NCBI GenBank assembly: GCA_026120035.1 | Contig: JALRME010000079.1 | Span: 1 to 54,948 of the forward strand | Source of the DNA: Coleophoma eucalyptorum | Lineage: Eukaryota > Ascomycota > Leotiomycetes > Helotiales > Dermateaceae | Length of the DNA stretch: 54,948 nucleotides | Direction: 5' to 3' | Shown here: positions 10,502 through 21,560 of the stretch, piece after piece | Layout of the letters: every line of letters begins with the position of its first letter | How positions within the stretch are numbered: position 1 is the first letter of the stretch | The notes under the pieces: generated by a model | Told to the model about the DNA's origin: nothing | What the model saw: the letters and a program-made list of their open reading frames with translations, nothing else | Database searches by the model: none | Position numbers and translations under genes: made by a program

Positions 10502-10566
10502 AAGAATACTGTATGTAACATGTGACTAGGTCTCGTGATTGACCTGTTGTGAATAGCATTCCGACA
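10502..10566. repeat. 65-bp repeat, inverted copy of 3482-3547
   Basis: It matches the minus strand of 3482-3547 nearly exactly, starting directly at the break of the pogo stub at 10384-10500. It probably marks a recombination or insertion border. Confidence 0.6.
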
Positions 10567-11100
10567 TCTAAATACTTCGTATAATTTTTGAAAAGCGCAA
10601 GCTCCTTATTTTCCGTAAAGCTTAATACCTATAATAATAGCTCTCTCTAATTTTACCTCGATAAGAGACTTTTCTAAATTCTAGCATAATTTGCTAAGAT
10701 TTATTACCTCCTTTCTTTTTAGTAATATTTTCTGCTCTCCTTCAAGCTTCATTCACTATAATCAACTTCAATTAACCAGGAAGGTGAAAAGAGAATCTCG
10801 TAGCTCATAGAATCTTAGGAAATTTACTTCAGTTTATTGTTTGACTTCCTAAACCCCCCCTCCACATTTTTAGTTTCTCGAGAATTATATTTTATATGGA
10901 ATGTCATTTATTTCATACTAATGGAAGAGTTACAAGAAATAACCAAACAATACGCGTTATACCCTCCAGAATGTTGTATTTCCCATTATTCCACCTTGAA
11001 TCCTTGTCGTTCGTGCGACACGTTTTTAGAGTCGACAGCTCCTATTGTCATACTTCGCGTCTCCTGCCATAATGAAATTGCATCTTTGCCTTCCGTTACC
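10567..11100. other. AT-rich intergenic, downstream of Argonaute
   Basis: No gene is supported. An open frame across 10837-11127 overlaps the 3' end of the Argonaute gene on the other strand and has no domain. Confidence 0.5.
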
Positions 11101-14100
11101 CTATATGTAAAACATCGAATTCCGTAATCTCTGATGTATCTTCAAATCCGAAACCTCCACAGTTAACTGAGTGCCACTAGCCATGCTAGAACCTCCAGAT
11201 GTTACCGGATCGAAGACACCGCTTAAGTAGCACCTTGCGCGCTCGCAGGCCAAATCCGCGTAGTAAGCCGGAGGGCAAATGCTGACAGCCTTGGTGGCTC
11301 GGGCGAAGAGGTAACAGATATTATGCGTTAGTTCTTCAAGGGTGTCGGCGGCATTGGGGAAAGGGTGAGGCTTCTTCAGTTCTCCTTTACCAAAAATTTC
11401 ATCAAGGACGACATAGTAGTGCGCGGGCTTTACGGTACCCTGTAGGCAGGTGTGCGCTTGGAGGAAGAAATCCCAGTTCCACATGCTTGTTACGCCGCGG
11501 TCAACGACTGTACCATTGAGAGGATTTGCGGAGCGGTCGACTTCGCTTTCTCTGGTTGCGTAGAAGCGCGTGTGGTGTCTCTTGCCGACGACAATGACAG
11601 ATATTTTTGGCAAGCCTTTTCTCCTCTGATCAGAGGTGTATACTAAGTCACATGCCGTGCGCAAAGAAGGAATCTCGGTATCTTTGAGGACCTGGTATTG
11701 GCCCTCGGAGACGCCATCCCCGTAGACAAGAATATTCTCGGGTAGAGACTTATTTCGAGCCCTCCAGAGATCGAGCCGTGACTTGAACCTGGCGCTCAAG
11801 TCTGTTACCATCTCCTCTCGGCCCTTTTGGATACTGAGCTCACAAGGGAACTGGCCCAGGGACTTGTCAGTGCTAGCAACTACAGCAGCAACGCTTGGAG
11901 CATTCGAGAGGGAGCCTGGGGAGGGATGTGTAATATCAATACCAACCACTATCGTCTTGCCTTCACCGATAATCCCGAGCTTGGACACTTCAAGAGATTG
12001 GTTCATCCCGAGCAACTTACAGTTGACCTTTAGTGCGATATTGGTAAGATATTGATCTCTGCCTTCCTCCTTGGCAGCTTTGGTATCAAGAGCGCAGACA
12101 GTATGAATTCCAAGTAAAATATCGCCCACTTATTTGACCCTGTTGTACACTGTAGCATCTGTGTCTGGTAAGAGGACAAAACCTATCCCAATTTTACTTT
12201 GGTGTGCTGCAATTGACCGCATTATGGATTCGATCAGCTTATCGTTGGTTTGTGTCGCGCCTACAACGTCTAGTTCCACAAATGGACCTGGTGCTATAGG
12301 CTCTGGGACAGCAAGACCGCAGTCCTTCATCTTGTCTCTGAATCTGGTCACAATCGTCTTAACCAGTTTATTCTTCTCAACCAGACCAGGCCTACCCGCT
12401 CTCTTGACCCATAGGTAGGTCCATGCAGGAACAGTGGCACTGGAGGTACACTTGACTGCTCTCATATTCCAAGATCCGTTCTTGGGGGTTTCTATTGCAA
12501 TTCCTTCGTATTTAAGAACGGGCGGATTGAGTACTCGACCTGGAACGGTGATCATACCCGTGATCAATGTCAATACCAAAAGAAGCCTACGTATATCAGT
12601 ATCTCTCAAAAATTTATTAGAAGTGTAGCTAACCAAAAAAGAGTTCGAGGTAGGCAGCAAGCCGAGCACTTCAGGCCCGTCGGAAATGATGGATTGTGCG
12701 TTTAAGAAGGGCTTGCGACATGCGAATCGGATCATCGCAGCTGTCTGATCCGGACTCAGCTTCTTCATAGAAGCTTGCCCAGGCAAGACCTGGCAACATT
12801 CCGCAGGTATATACATCGGATTGTCCTTGTTACCGATATTCAAAATCGGTATTTCAAGGCTCTTGATAGTCAGATGGTGGTCTAATCATTGTTAGCTTTT
12901 GTACCTGACTGACAGAGAGAAGATTCTTGCAGTTGTTGAAGAAGTCATACACACTTATGTAACCTGCGCTGGTTGGCTTCGTCGATGCCCCTCCCTTCTT
13001 TGGTCCAAGTTTTGTGGGAGTTTTCTGGGAAGGGCAATCTAACCAGAACCGTACATCTTTAGGACCGGCAGCAAACTTGGAGACCTGTGGAGGGTGAGAT
13101 AACATAGCACCATCGTTGGTATTTGCTAGGGCAATAATGGTCTTGATCCGCGGGATCTTTTGTCCGGCCTTGTTTCTCTTTACAGGCAAATGAGTTGTCT
13201 CTACACGGACTTTCTTCAGAAACTTTTCCAATTGCCATGAGTTTCTGCCGTACGAATTGGCAAATGTATTTATCAAATCCACAAGGGACCCCGGCCGAAA
13301 AAATACTGCGTGGCTCACGTTGATGTTGACAAGCATTCGTCCTGTTCCCAGGCGAACACTTCGAAAGTAGCCACGCAACGCAGCTAAGCCTCCGCCGAGG
13401 TCGACGCCAGCGGATTTAACACCAAAGGAGAAGTGCTTGTTGCTAGAAATGGTACTTGTTGCCGGGTTCGACTGCGGGTAATGACCTAAAAGGACGTTCA
13501 GGATCTGGAGGACCTGATGCTGCGTTGAAGGAGAGAAGTTTGTATCTACTTCAGTGGTCTTAAAATAGTCGAGAAGTGCTGCCACTTCTATTTGATCAGT
13601 AATTTGTATCTTAACATGGTACGGGCGAGTATTAGGCTGAGGTTCATCTTCGAACTCAGACCGGTAGGCAATGTCAACCTCCATTTCTTCCACCTCGTTT
13701 CGCAGGATCAGGAATGTCTTAAAGTCTGTCACCGCACGAGCTAAAGGGGGCTCTTGAATGAGCAGATTGAAGATGCGTTTCAGCTTCCTGCCCTTTGCCT
13801 CCGGCAGTATGCTGACATGATATCGATAGAGGACCAGATTCTCAGCTGGGTTGAGGTTGAAATAGTTAGCCCACAACGTAACGGGCTTCCCTCTGGTGCC
13901 ATACGCTGGTCTGATGGGGAAACCCTCGTCGAAAGATAGTTTAGCTACGCCGGCTTTCAGTGCTGATTTCTGTCTCATGAAATCATCCTCGAGCTTGGTG
14001 GTACCTGGATCTGGGAGAGGGAAATTCCCGCCACTTGAGGGCCATAAGTCAATATATATCCAGAGCATAAGGATTAACACAAACGCTCACCCAAACACTT

Positions 14101-14272
14101 CGACGAGGGGAGAGGCTTGAGAATGAGTGCCTCCACGACTACCATTGCCACGGTCTCCAGGACCTCGACCGCTACCACCACGACCTCTCTGACTATCACC
14201 TCTGGCCTGGCCACGGTCGCTACTTCCTCCTCGCCCTCCTGCCCCACGACTTCCCCTTGATTTATTCGACAT
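11101..14272 (-). pseudogene. qde-2-like: Argonaute (QDE-2-like) with a single in-frame ochre codon
   Basis: Argonaute is the small-RNA-guided slicer of RNA silencing. Three exons fit: 14272-14091, 14033-12905 and 12861-11101, with introns of 57 and 43 nt. Their sum is 1024 codons in one frame. The order is an N-terminal RGG-rich tail (residues 1-55), N and L1, PAZ, L2/MID (from NIGNKDNPMYIPAE) and PIWI ending in MFYI. The catalytic tetrad is present: D746 (GIDITHPSPGS), E787 (GREEM), D819 (YGDGVSEGQ) and D973 (PPAYYADL). Fungal Argonautes commonly use DEDD. The only lesion is TAA at codon 681 (12130-12132), between MID and PIWI, where CAA to TAA would be RIP-like. The start was chosen at MSNKSRG; an upstream in-frame ATG is possible. 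As read, the product would lack PIWI. Confidence 0.9.
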
Positions 14273-14296
14273 GATGCGGTCGCTAGAGTGCAGCAA

Positions 14297-14697
14297 GATT
14301 GAATCCAGTCTAATCTACAGTTCTGAAGAGCAACAAGATGGTAAACTCATGTTCAAAAGCTTGTAAGATGTTGTGCGGGGGGTTCCACTAACACCTTCAT
14401 GCATTATCAGGCCTAGGTGTTGGATTAGGTAATAAAACTACTGCAAATCTTACGGGCCTCTATCCTGACGACCCAACACGAAAATGTCCATTCAATATTG
14501 GTTCGAATCGAACTAAATTCTACTGTACTTTTCGCCGCCCAACTCTCAAATCACAGTTTCCGCGAACAGCAAAATCACATGCACGAATACTGAGATGTGC
14601 AATTAACGCTCGAAATTATGTGATCTATTACTCGTGGTCCTTGGCGCCACAACCATAGGCAATTCGCAGGTACGAAAGTAGGTCATTACGATTTCAA
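14297..14697. other. Argonaute 5' flank
   Basis: This stretch lies upstream of the Argonaute start and downstream of a truncated pogo relic. No gene or clear promoter element could be picked out. Confidence 0.45.
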
Positions 14698-15438
14698 CAG
14701 CGCCCAGCCGTACGAATTGATACCTTGTATAATAGAGACCCATTCTCGATTCCCTGGTTGTATAGTCTTAGGCCGACTCCTTGATTCTGAGCTTATAACC
14801 ACTTTGGCAGTAGTAATAACTCCCATAAGAAATCCAGCTTCATCGAAGTTATATATATCCTCCTCTACTATTCCATATTTTGTAATTATATTTCGTACGA
14901 GCTTAAACCAGTCCCTAATAATAACTGGATCTTCGCAGAGAGCTCTCTTATAGTCGTATTTATGACTAAATTTCGTCTTAATCTCTGTACGACGTTTGAT
15001 GACGTTGGAGGTCTAATTCTTTCCTATAGGAGGCGCGTCGCGTTCGGCAAGGAGAAGATCTACCATTTCTTGAACAGCTTGAGGTCGAGGAGGAAATCCA
15101 CGAGTATCTAAGTCGAGAATATATTGTATAATAGCTAGCTCTTCTTGGGAAGTAAGCCTTGAAGTATTAGAGGTAGTATCGCGTCGAGGAGGCATTCCGT
15201 TCATTCGATTACGTAGGTGGTATAGCACGCGTCGTATGCCTTAGCAGCTGCTCGAATACTTCTAAATTGATGTAATTTAAGTGCCTGAATAGCTAATAGA
15301 ATACGACCTTTTTGATCAGAAGGTAAGGTTTGATTTGGTTGTAGCATTGTAGGATGTAAGTACAATGTAGGTAGTATGACGCGTAGCGCATTTTAGTGTT
15401 CAACTCGCTTGGGTGTTCAACTCGCTTGGGAAATACGT
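14698..15438 (-). mobile_element. 3'-truncated pogo/Fot1 relic
   Basis: The end at 15438 has the leader ACGTATTT and two identical 17-bp units CCCAAGCGAGTTGAACA, bordered by TA at 15439-15440. The transposase then reads, in broken frames, DQKGRILLAIQALKLHQF, SIRAAAKAYDA, a frameshift near 15225, LTSQEELAIIQYILDLD, PPIGKN followed by TAG (15010-15012; family Trp, so G-to-A), SHKYDYKRALCEDP, YNFDEAGFLMG and QPGNREWV. It stops at about 14698, so the second half of the transposase and the other TIR are gone. Confidence 0.85.
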
Positions 15439-15440
15439 TA

Positions 15441-16002
15441 TATATTTTCAATCATAAAAATTTGCAGCGACCAAGAAAATACTATTCAACACACCTTCTT
15501 TACACCCACATTGTCAATCTTGCCTGAAAAGCCCTGAACTGTCCTTGGACTGTTTTCCTTTTGTCATGTGTTGCTTTCCGCGAACTTGAATCCAAACACA
15601 AGGGTTTCCGCATCGAAAAACAAGATTCATGGCGATAGACAAACCATTGAAATTAACCAACCAACATAACCAACAGTTAGCTTAGTTAGTAGCACGCCTT
15701 GTTGATTCATTTCCCTACGAATTATTCATAATTTTGATATGGCATTTGCTGAGAACTCACTTGTGTCGGGGCGGGCCAAAGACTTTTTGAACGCCAGGCT
15801 TCAAGCTCACCGCACGCGCCCTGTGCACCAGAGCGGGAGGAAAGCCATCTGCTCGATCATTATCGGGGAGCCGGGCAAAAATCTGTTCTCGGGGATGCGG
15901 ACGTATACCCGTAACATGCGCGAGATTCGACATTTTACATAAAAGCTTTCGATTTCGCGTTTTGAGGACGATCCATGCTGTTGATTTCGAGGCTTTGCTA
16001 CG
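15441..16002. other. intergenic
   Basis: An open stretch at 15739-15942 on the plus strand has no recognisable domain. It may be leader sequence of the flavoprotein gene that follows. Confidence 0.4.
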
Positions 16003-17043
16003 ATGTTCAAAGCACCATCTAACATTTTTACGATCATGGATTTACAGCAACGAGACTCGGTTTTCTACGCTGAAGTAGAGAGGGTGCATAGGCTTCTTCG
16101 AATCCCAGATCGAACTGGGCCAGTATCAAGTCACCTTAGGCCAGGCGTAGCAAACGTTCTTCTGCGGTCGTCTCTACTCGTTGTTGGCACAGTTGATTCT
16201 TTAGGAAAGCTATGGACTTCAGTCTGGGGAGGCAAACCTAGCTTTACGCGGTCTATTAGCAGGTCAGAGATTGTTATTAGGGCGACAGTTGATAACAAAT
16301 ACGATCCGGTAGTGGTGGCGCTAATAGGTAATAAGCGTGGAGAAGTCGTGAAAGAGGGAGACAATGTAAAAATACTTACCATCTTAGGATTAGACCTAGG
16401 AGCAAGTACTAAAGCTTCTATGTGTGGCCTGCTAGTCTCTGGCGCTCTTGCTAAAGACCCTACTGGTACAGGAGAGATCCTTCTGGTTGTAACTGTCGAT
16501 AATAGTTTCAGTTTGTAGCCTCAAGAGTTTCTAGAGAGTCTGCTAATCTGGTTTAGTAAGCCGACCTCATACATTTATACCACAGCATTTAACACCAAAT
16601 GTCTTGTCCCCAACCTTATTTCGGATTCAGTACCTTTATCACAGCAGGTAGTTGCCCTTGTTGCTAAAACAGAGATATTTTTTATATCATCTTTAGGCCG
16701 TGGTGACACGCTAAAGACATGTGCTCGAAATGGTCCAGCTGGTTTTCTACAGCTTGAAATGAACGATCATATTTGCTCTACGCTCTTATATCCTGCTGTG
16801 TCAGGACCCGAGTTATGCCAAACTTGGGGAAACTTACACGGACGTCTGAAAGCTGGCTTATCAATTCCAGACTTTGAAACTGGAGACGTACTATTAGTAT
16901 CAGGATCAAAGGGATTCTTTCTCCATGAACATACCAATCGCCAAGTACCGCCAAGTAACGTCACTACTAGATTTTGGATTCAAGATATTCGGTTTGTAAA
17001 AAGCGCTGTATCATTTCGTGCTCTCACAGGGATTCCATTATAG
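16003..17043 (+). pseudogene. PNPOx-like flavoprotein with one amber codon
   Basis: The gene resembles the pyridoxamine-5'-phosphate-oxidase-like FMN-binding domain that fungi often place in front of a ferredoxin-reductase module. The frame of 347 codons from ATG 16003 (or 16036) to 17043 is open except for TAG at 16516-16518. Family strings: FYAEVERVHRLLRIP, VDSLGKLWTSVWGG, DPVVVALIG, TEIFFISSLGRGD, NGPAGFLQLE, SGPELCQTWGNLH, FETGDVLLVSG and RFVKSAVSFRALTG. The reductase module expected in the long form is absent, so this is a short form or a 3' truncation. Confidence 0.75.
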
Positions 17044-17394
17044 CCCTTTTTGACCAGCCTTTTCATCCCGGCCCAGTCTTTTAACGCCAACAAGGCATAC
17101 ACAAGCTTCTGACAGTAGAGATTTTGAGTCATACAATTGCTCGCATCCATTCCCAAATCATACAGATACTGGATTACAGACAGCTTGAGTCGTTGAGTTG
17201 GTGTTTATCAAAGCGTAGCATCGCGCAACTGTACAGCTTTTTATAGCATCCCTTACGTCTAAACACTACACTCTGATGTTTCCTTCATAAGTTCTCGTTT
17301 CCCTAAAAGGAAAATTTGCTAATGCTATAAAGGAGTTCGTGTAGGTCGTTTTCTGCGCCTTTGAGCTCGGCGAGCTCTAGGGTGTCTAGAACCT
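17044..17394. other. intergenic
   Basis: No coding region is supported between the flavoprotein relic and the WD40 tail. Confidence 0.45.
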
Positions 17395-17702
17395 CAAGTA
17401 TATTGGAGTGCGGCGCTACAAACGCTCAAGGGCCACAGCGACTCGGTCAGTTCAGTAGCCTTCTCACGCGACGGCAAGCAGGTGGTGGGTGTCCAGCTCG
17501 TACGAAAGCACGGTGCGGCTCTGGGACACAGCCACAGGAGCACTGCTATAGACGCTCGAGGGCCACAGTGGCTCGGTCACATCAGTGGCCTTCTCACCCG
17601 ACGGCAACCTATACCAATCTTACAAGTATCTAATTATTGGGTAGTGGAAGACGATATAAATATTCTCTGGCTGCCTCCTGAGTATTGGGGACCAGGTACC
17701 TA
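17395..17702 (+). pseudogene. C-terminal WD40 tail of a NACHT-WD40 (HET-E/HNWD-like) gene
   Basis: Two WD40 repeats are visible across frames: LKGHSDSVSSVAFSRDGKQ, then after a frameshift SSYESTVRLWDTATGALL followed by TAG where Gln is expected, TLEGHSGSVTSVAFSPDGN, and the tail typical of fungal NWD proteins, NYWVVEDDINILWLPPEY. Such proteins are STAND-type NLRs that act in heterokaryon incompatibility. The N-terminal effector, the NACHT domain and most WD40 blades are missing. The G+C-rich, nearly repeated DNA of the two blades is characteristic of this family. Confidence 0.8.
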
Positions 17703-17852
17703 GTAGTGCACTGTGTTCGAGAAGAACGCCTGTGCGCCACACATCACGTGCACTTGTATAATATCTTGTTTTAACTACAACTAACTTAGCGTAATTGTAA
17801 AATGTAGTATGATATATAAGCTACTTCTTCGTCTATTAGGATGAGTGGCGTT

Positions 17853-18139
17853 TTGCATACCTCCCACTTTATCCGATAAATTCGGCATAGGCATTCCTTT
17901 TTCTCTATAGCTTTAAAGTTTTATTAGCTTTTCGTCTTCTTGATAGGAGGTCCATTCTATTGTCCGGAAATCTTAGTACAGGCCGATAGTCAAGTTAGAG
18001 CAGGGGGGAACAGATGAAGTGAATTTCAACGCCAGCGACAAATCGATCGACAGAATCACTACAATTGTGATATTTTCCTATTGAGTCCTGTATACTTGCA
18101 GAGAAATAGCTAAGGAACAATAGTAAACTAAGTAACTTA
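17853..18139. repeat. pogo-type repeat, copy 2, left part
   Basis: It matches 113-377 at high identity, with an additional stretch of about 26 bp after 17958. The match ends at TAACTTA (18133-18139). The right part of the same repeat resumes at TAACTTA 22710-22716, so 18140-22709 splits this copy. Confidence 0.7.
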
Positions 18140-18208
18140 GTTTCTTAGATTACCAGATTTATAAGGTGAAATCTTAAAAGTAGCCTTACAGGTCGGCGAC
18201 AGGAAGGA

Positions 18209-21200
18209 CTAGCTGGTTACTCCAGTATAGTTAAATAGTTCAACAGAAATGTCCCACTGCGCCTCGAACTCTGCATCGGTCATATTGGTCATATCACCAA
18301 GGTATAGAAAGCCAGGGAGGTCATCCGATTCATCTGCGGGCACGCCTGTGGAGTCATCTGCTGTCAGAGGATAGCCAGGAACAAGAGGCAAAACCCCTGT
18401 CCTGCTGTTCCAGTATATTGCTACAAAGAAGCATACCCATTAGTACAAGTTTTCCTAAACTAACTTACAGACTAGGTACGTACCATTCATCAACTGAGTA
18501 TAGCTATCAGAATTTATACTTGCTCGCGTTGCGCCACCGCCTTGATTGATTGGTCGTTTAGCAAGCATACGTACAAACTTAGGCATGTAAGCTCCTCCCT
18601 GTGAAAAATGCGCATCTGGGTCGACTGATACGTCTCCGACTACTTTCAGTTAATATGTGAAATGAAGGAAATGTAGAGGTAGATAGAACTAACTCCATGG
18701 ATTTGGAGGCGTCCAGCTTATGATATTGGTATGCATCATCTCATGCAACAAATAAGAAGCTCTACTCTGAAGCCATCCTAAGTCATTGTTATGAGAACTG
18801 TCTTTAATATCCGCATATTTGTTTTGGAGACTTTCTATCCCGGTGTAGAAGATGGGACACATGTGAATGTAGTACTGATCCCATGTGTACCAGTGACGGT
18901 CGGTCCATCCATAGCCCCCAATGGTCTTGCCATTGACATTGTTATTACACCATCCCTTAACATCCTCACAAGTGACAGTTATGTAACTGTTCCCTCCTTG
19001 AGAATGGAAATTTGCTGCTCGCTGTATATTTTCTAGAATAATTTAGCTTGATACTAGCACCATCCGGCTCACAAGTTCTCTAAGCATAAAGGTCTTTTGA
19101 AAAGGTTTTATACTCACCTGCAATCAATGGAAAACTTTCCCAGTCTGGTCCCATGTAATATTCTGCAAGTGTTCTTTCGTCATCGTCGGCCGGAAATCCA
19201 TCAGCAGCTTCAGCAATTGCATATGCACCTCCGAAATCACTCGAGAGTATGAAACCTTGCTGACTTGTGCAAGATTTGTGCAGATAGAGATATCCTTCGG
19301 CTCTCAGATCAAGAGCCGCAAAACACTCAGCAGATAAAATATCCTCGTCCACACCGACACATTCTGGGACATCCTCTAGCCAACTCAAGCCAAATCCTGC
19401 CGGAACACCAGATGGAAGAGTTGGTAGAGGCGCTTTAGGTTCCAAGGGCACTGCTGGGGAGGAACACGACCCACTCGGGGATCCAGTTGTGAATCTAATG
19501 ACTTCCACATTCATGTCGTAAATCCCTTTCGGACACTCTGTCGACTCATAAACGCATTCGCCACCCGAAGCACTCATCAGAATTCCCCCCCCGGTCGTAA
19601 CAAGCTGCATATACTGCGCGCCGGGATAGCGAACCAGGGTCTTAGCGTAGTTCAAGCCGGCAGAGAGCTCCCAGCTCCCTATATATGTCCCTCCGCTGTA
19701 GATCTCAAGCGTAGACCCAGCAAAGGCGGGTTCTAGCACAAAAGCCCAGTATATCGCGTCGTCATCCGAGTCAAAGCCGTATGGCTTCTCCCAGAATCCA
19801 TATTCTGTGGATTGAGCCTCGGTGCCATCGTCAGCAAGACATTGTGCATCCATTGGAAGCGGCCGGTACCACATGGCACCAGTACCAACTTGTGGGTCTG
19901 CACTACCCCCAATTGCTTCGCCAGAGCTTAGATATGATGGAACTCGCATGTCGCCAATTTTGCCCCCCTGTTTCCAGGCTGAAACGGAGTCTTCGTGTTA
20001 GTATTATTCGGTAAAGTAGGGAATCAAAGCAGTCTTTACTTAGACCTTTCCCCTAATTGCCTAATATGGCGCATACTTACTAGTAATAAAGGACGCAATA
20101 AGTGGTTGCCACGCCTTGTGTTCTTTCATATAAACTGATGGTTGGACATCAGAATTTTCTTCTGACCAAAGGTTTCCAATGTTATGAGATTCAGGACCGT
20201 CATTCCATGTTTGGATTTCGAGGAAGTCTGAGAGTACCCCCATTGAAAGGATATTCTCCATGCGAGCTGGTAGATTGAGTCCTCCACTGCGAAAAACGTT
20301 GGATCCATACTAATACTAATCAGTTTGATGTCTAGAGCCGAGCTAATAAGCAATCTACCGAGTTCTTGTATTGAAGAGAGCTTAAACCTAAAAGTTGTTA
20401 GTGAATCCATTTTTGAATTTGCAAGGATAAGAATACTGACCCATCATGTAACCTTTGACGGGACTTTGGCCCAGAGCTCCAGCTTGCACAATTTCATCCA
20501 TACTTACATCACCTTCGTAATCGCTCCCTATAAAAGTAAGTCTACTAGTTGCTTCTCCGGGTGAAAAAAAAAATCGAAACAACTTAATCTAACTTGTCGA
20601 GCTACACTATAGAATAGATATAAAGAAAAAGGGACTGTTACTAAATCCCAGTTAGTACCAAATCACTTTCTGATAGAATCTACTTACCCAATATTAGGAT
20701 TAGCATCAGGAACCGGTGTTCCTCTCTTAGGCCAGGCAGTTTCCCAACTAAAAACACAGTCAACAACGTCACCCCAATAGTACCACCATCCAGGAAGTGC
20801 CTCTGTTCCATTGTAATAGCCATCGGTTGCATCAAAATCAGGACAAAAGTAGATAACATCAGTCATTGAATTCCTCCATTCTATTCAAAGGTTAGAATCA
20901 AATCTGATACAAGAAATTCACAAAAATTACTTAGCCATTCGGTATTATCAAAATTACTGGCAGAGAAAGCTGTTACTGGAGTTAGTAATCTTATTTTAGT
21001 AATAGCTCCAGAAGAATCGTATACTTGAGACGAAAGGAACACCAGTTGGTCCCATCTCATATGCTGCCGAGTCGAAAGCCCAGCTAAAGATATCTGCATA
21101 ATCATAAGGCCCATTGCAGCTATTGCCACCTGCATAACATGCGGCTCCTGAAGCATAAACGTCCATACTAATAAAGAGAGTGAAGTCCGGAACTTGCTCA

Positions 21201-21560
21201 GCAGCATCGAAAAGATTGTGAAGGGATGTCTGAACCCATGATAGTGTTGCATCACCAACATTCAATGCAAATGCATCAATTCTTAATAAATGGTTAGTCA
21301 AGTGATTAGATAGTGTCAAAAGGAACACCATTCTTCCACATACCCTAGCAGCGCTGCCTCCTCTACATCGGAAAGAGCATCCTCTGCTGATATGACCCCA
21401 ATCTAGGTATGGATATAATTAGCTAGTTTATCAGAAATATGTGAGAAGAACGTACCAGATAGTGGCAATAAACCTTACCAGAGAGGACAACACCGCCCGC
21501 TGCAACATCCAGGAGGCAAGTTCCAATACCCAACAGAGTATAAAGTATGAAAGACCTCAT
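18209..21560 (-). CDS. secreted GH71 alpha-1,3-glucanase fused to an HExxH metallopeptidase-like domain
   Basis: Twelve exons fit with GT-AG introns and matching phases: 21560-21456, 21402-21344, 21281-21025, 20969-20931, 20880-20688, 20523-20441, 20387-20359, 20309-20081, 19978-19118, 19032-18694, 18642-18484 and 18420-18209. They give 854 residues without a stop. Residues 1-22 are a signal peptide. Residues 28 to about 495 are GH71 (mutanase), with IDAFALNVGD, YFCPDFDATDGYYNG, SWETAWP, GLSSLQYKNS, EIQTWNDGPESH and the C-terminal beta domain. A Pro/Ser linker (about 496-525) follows. Residues about 526-854 resemble fungal M35-like metallopeptidases: a CEDVKGW stretch, MCPIFYTG, HEMMH at 715-719 and SINSDSYTQLMNAIYW. 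It probably attacks alpha-1,3-glucan in cell walls, with a second proteolytic activity. The exact zinc-ligand set beyond HExxH is uncertain. Confidence 0.88.

Noticed and set aside
10837..12628. Plus-strand open frames opposite the Argonaute gene
   Set aside because: They are antisense shadows of the strongly coding minus strand.
12842..12905. Apparent frameshift between the PAZ/L2 and MID parts of Argonaute
   Set aside because: A 43-nt GT-AG intron with a CTAAC branch restores the frame and gives the normal family spacing, so it is not a lesion.
14495..14520. GGTTCGAATC, resembling a tRNA T-arm
   Set aside because: No acceptor stem, D-arm or anticodon arm can be folded around it in either strand.
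18209..19079. Separate metallopeptidase gene downstream of GH71
   Set aside because: The stop near 19080 lies inside an intron (19117-19033) with good borders; phases on both sides match, and no start codon or promoter-like sequence precedes the HExxH part.
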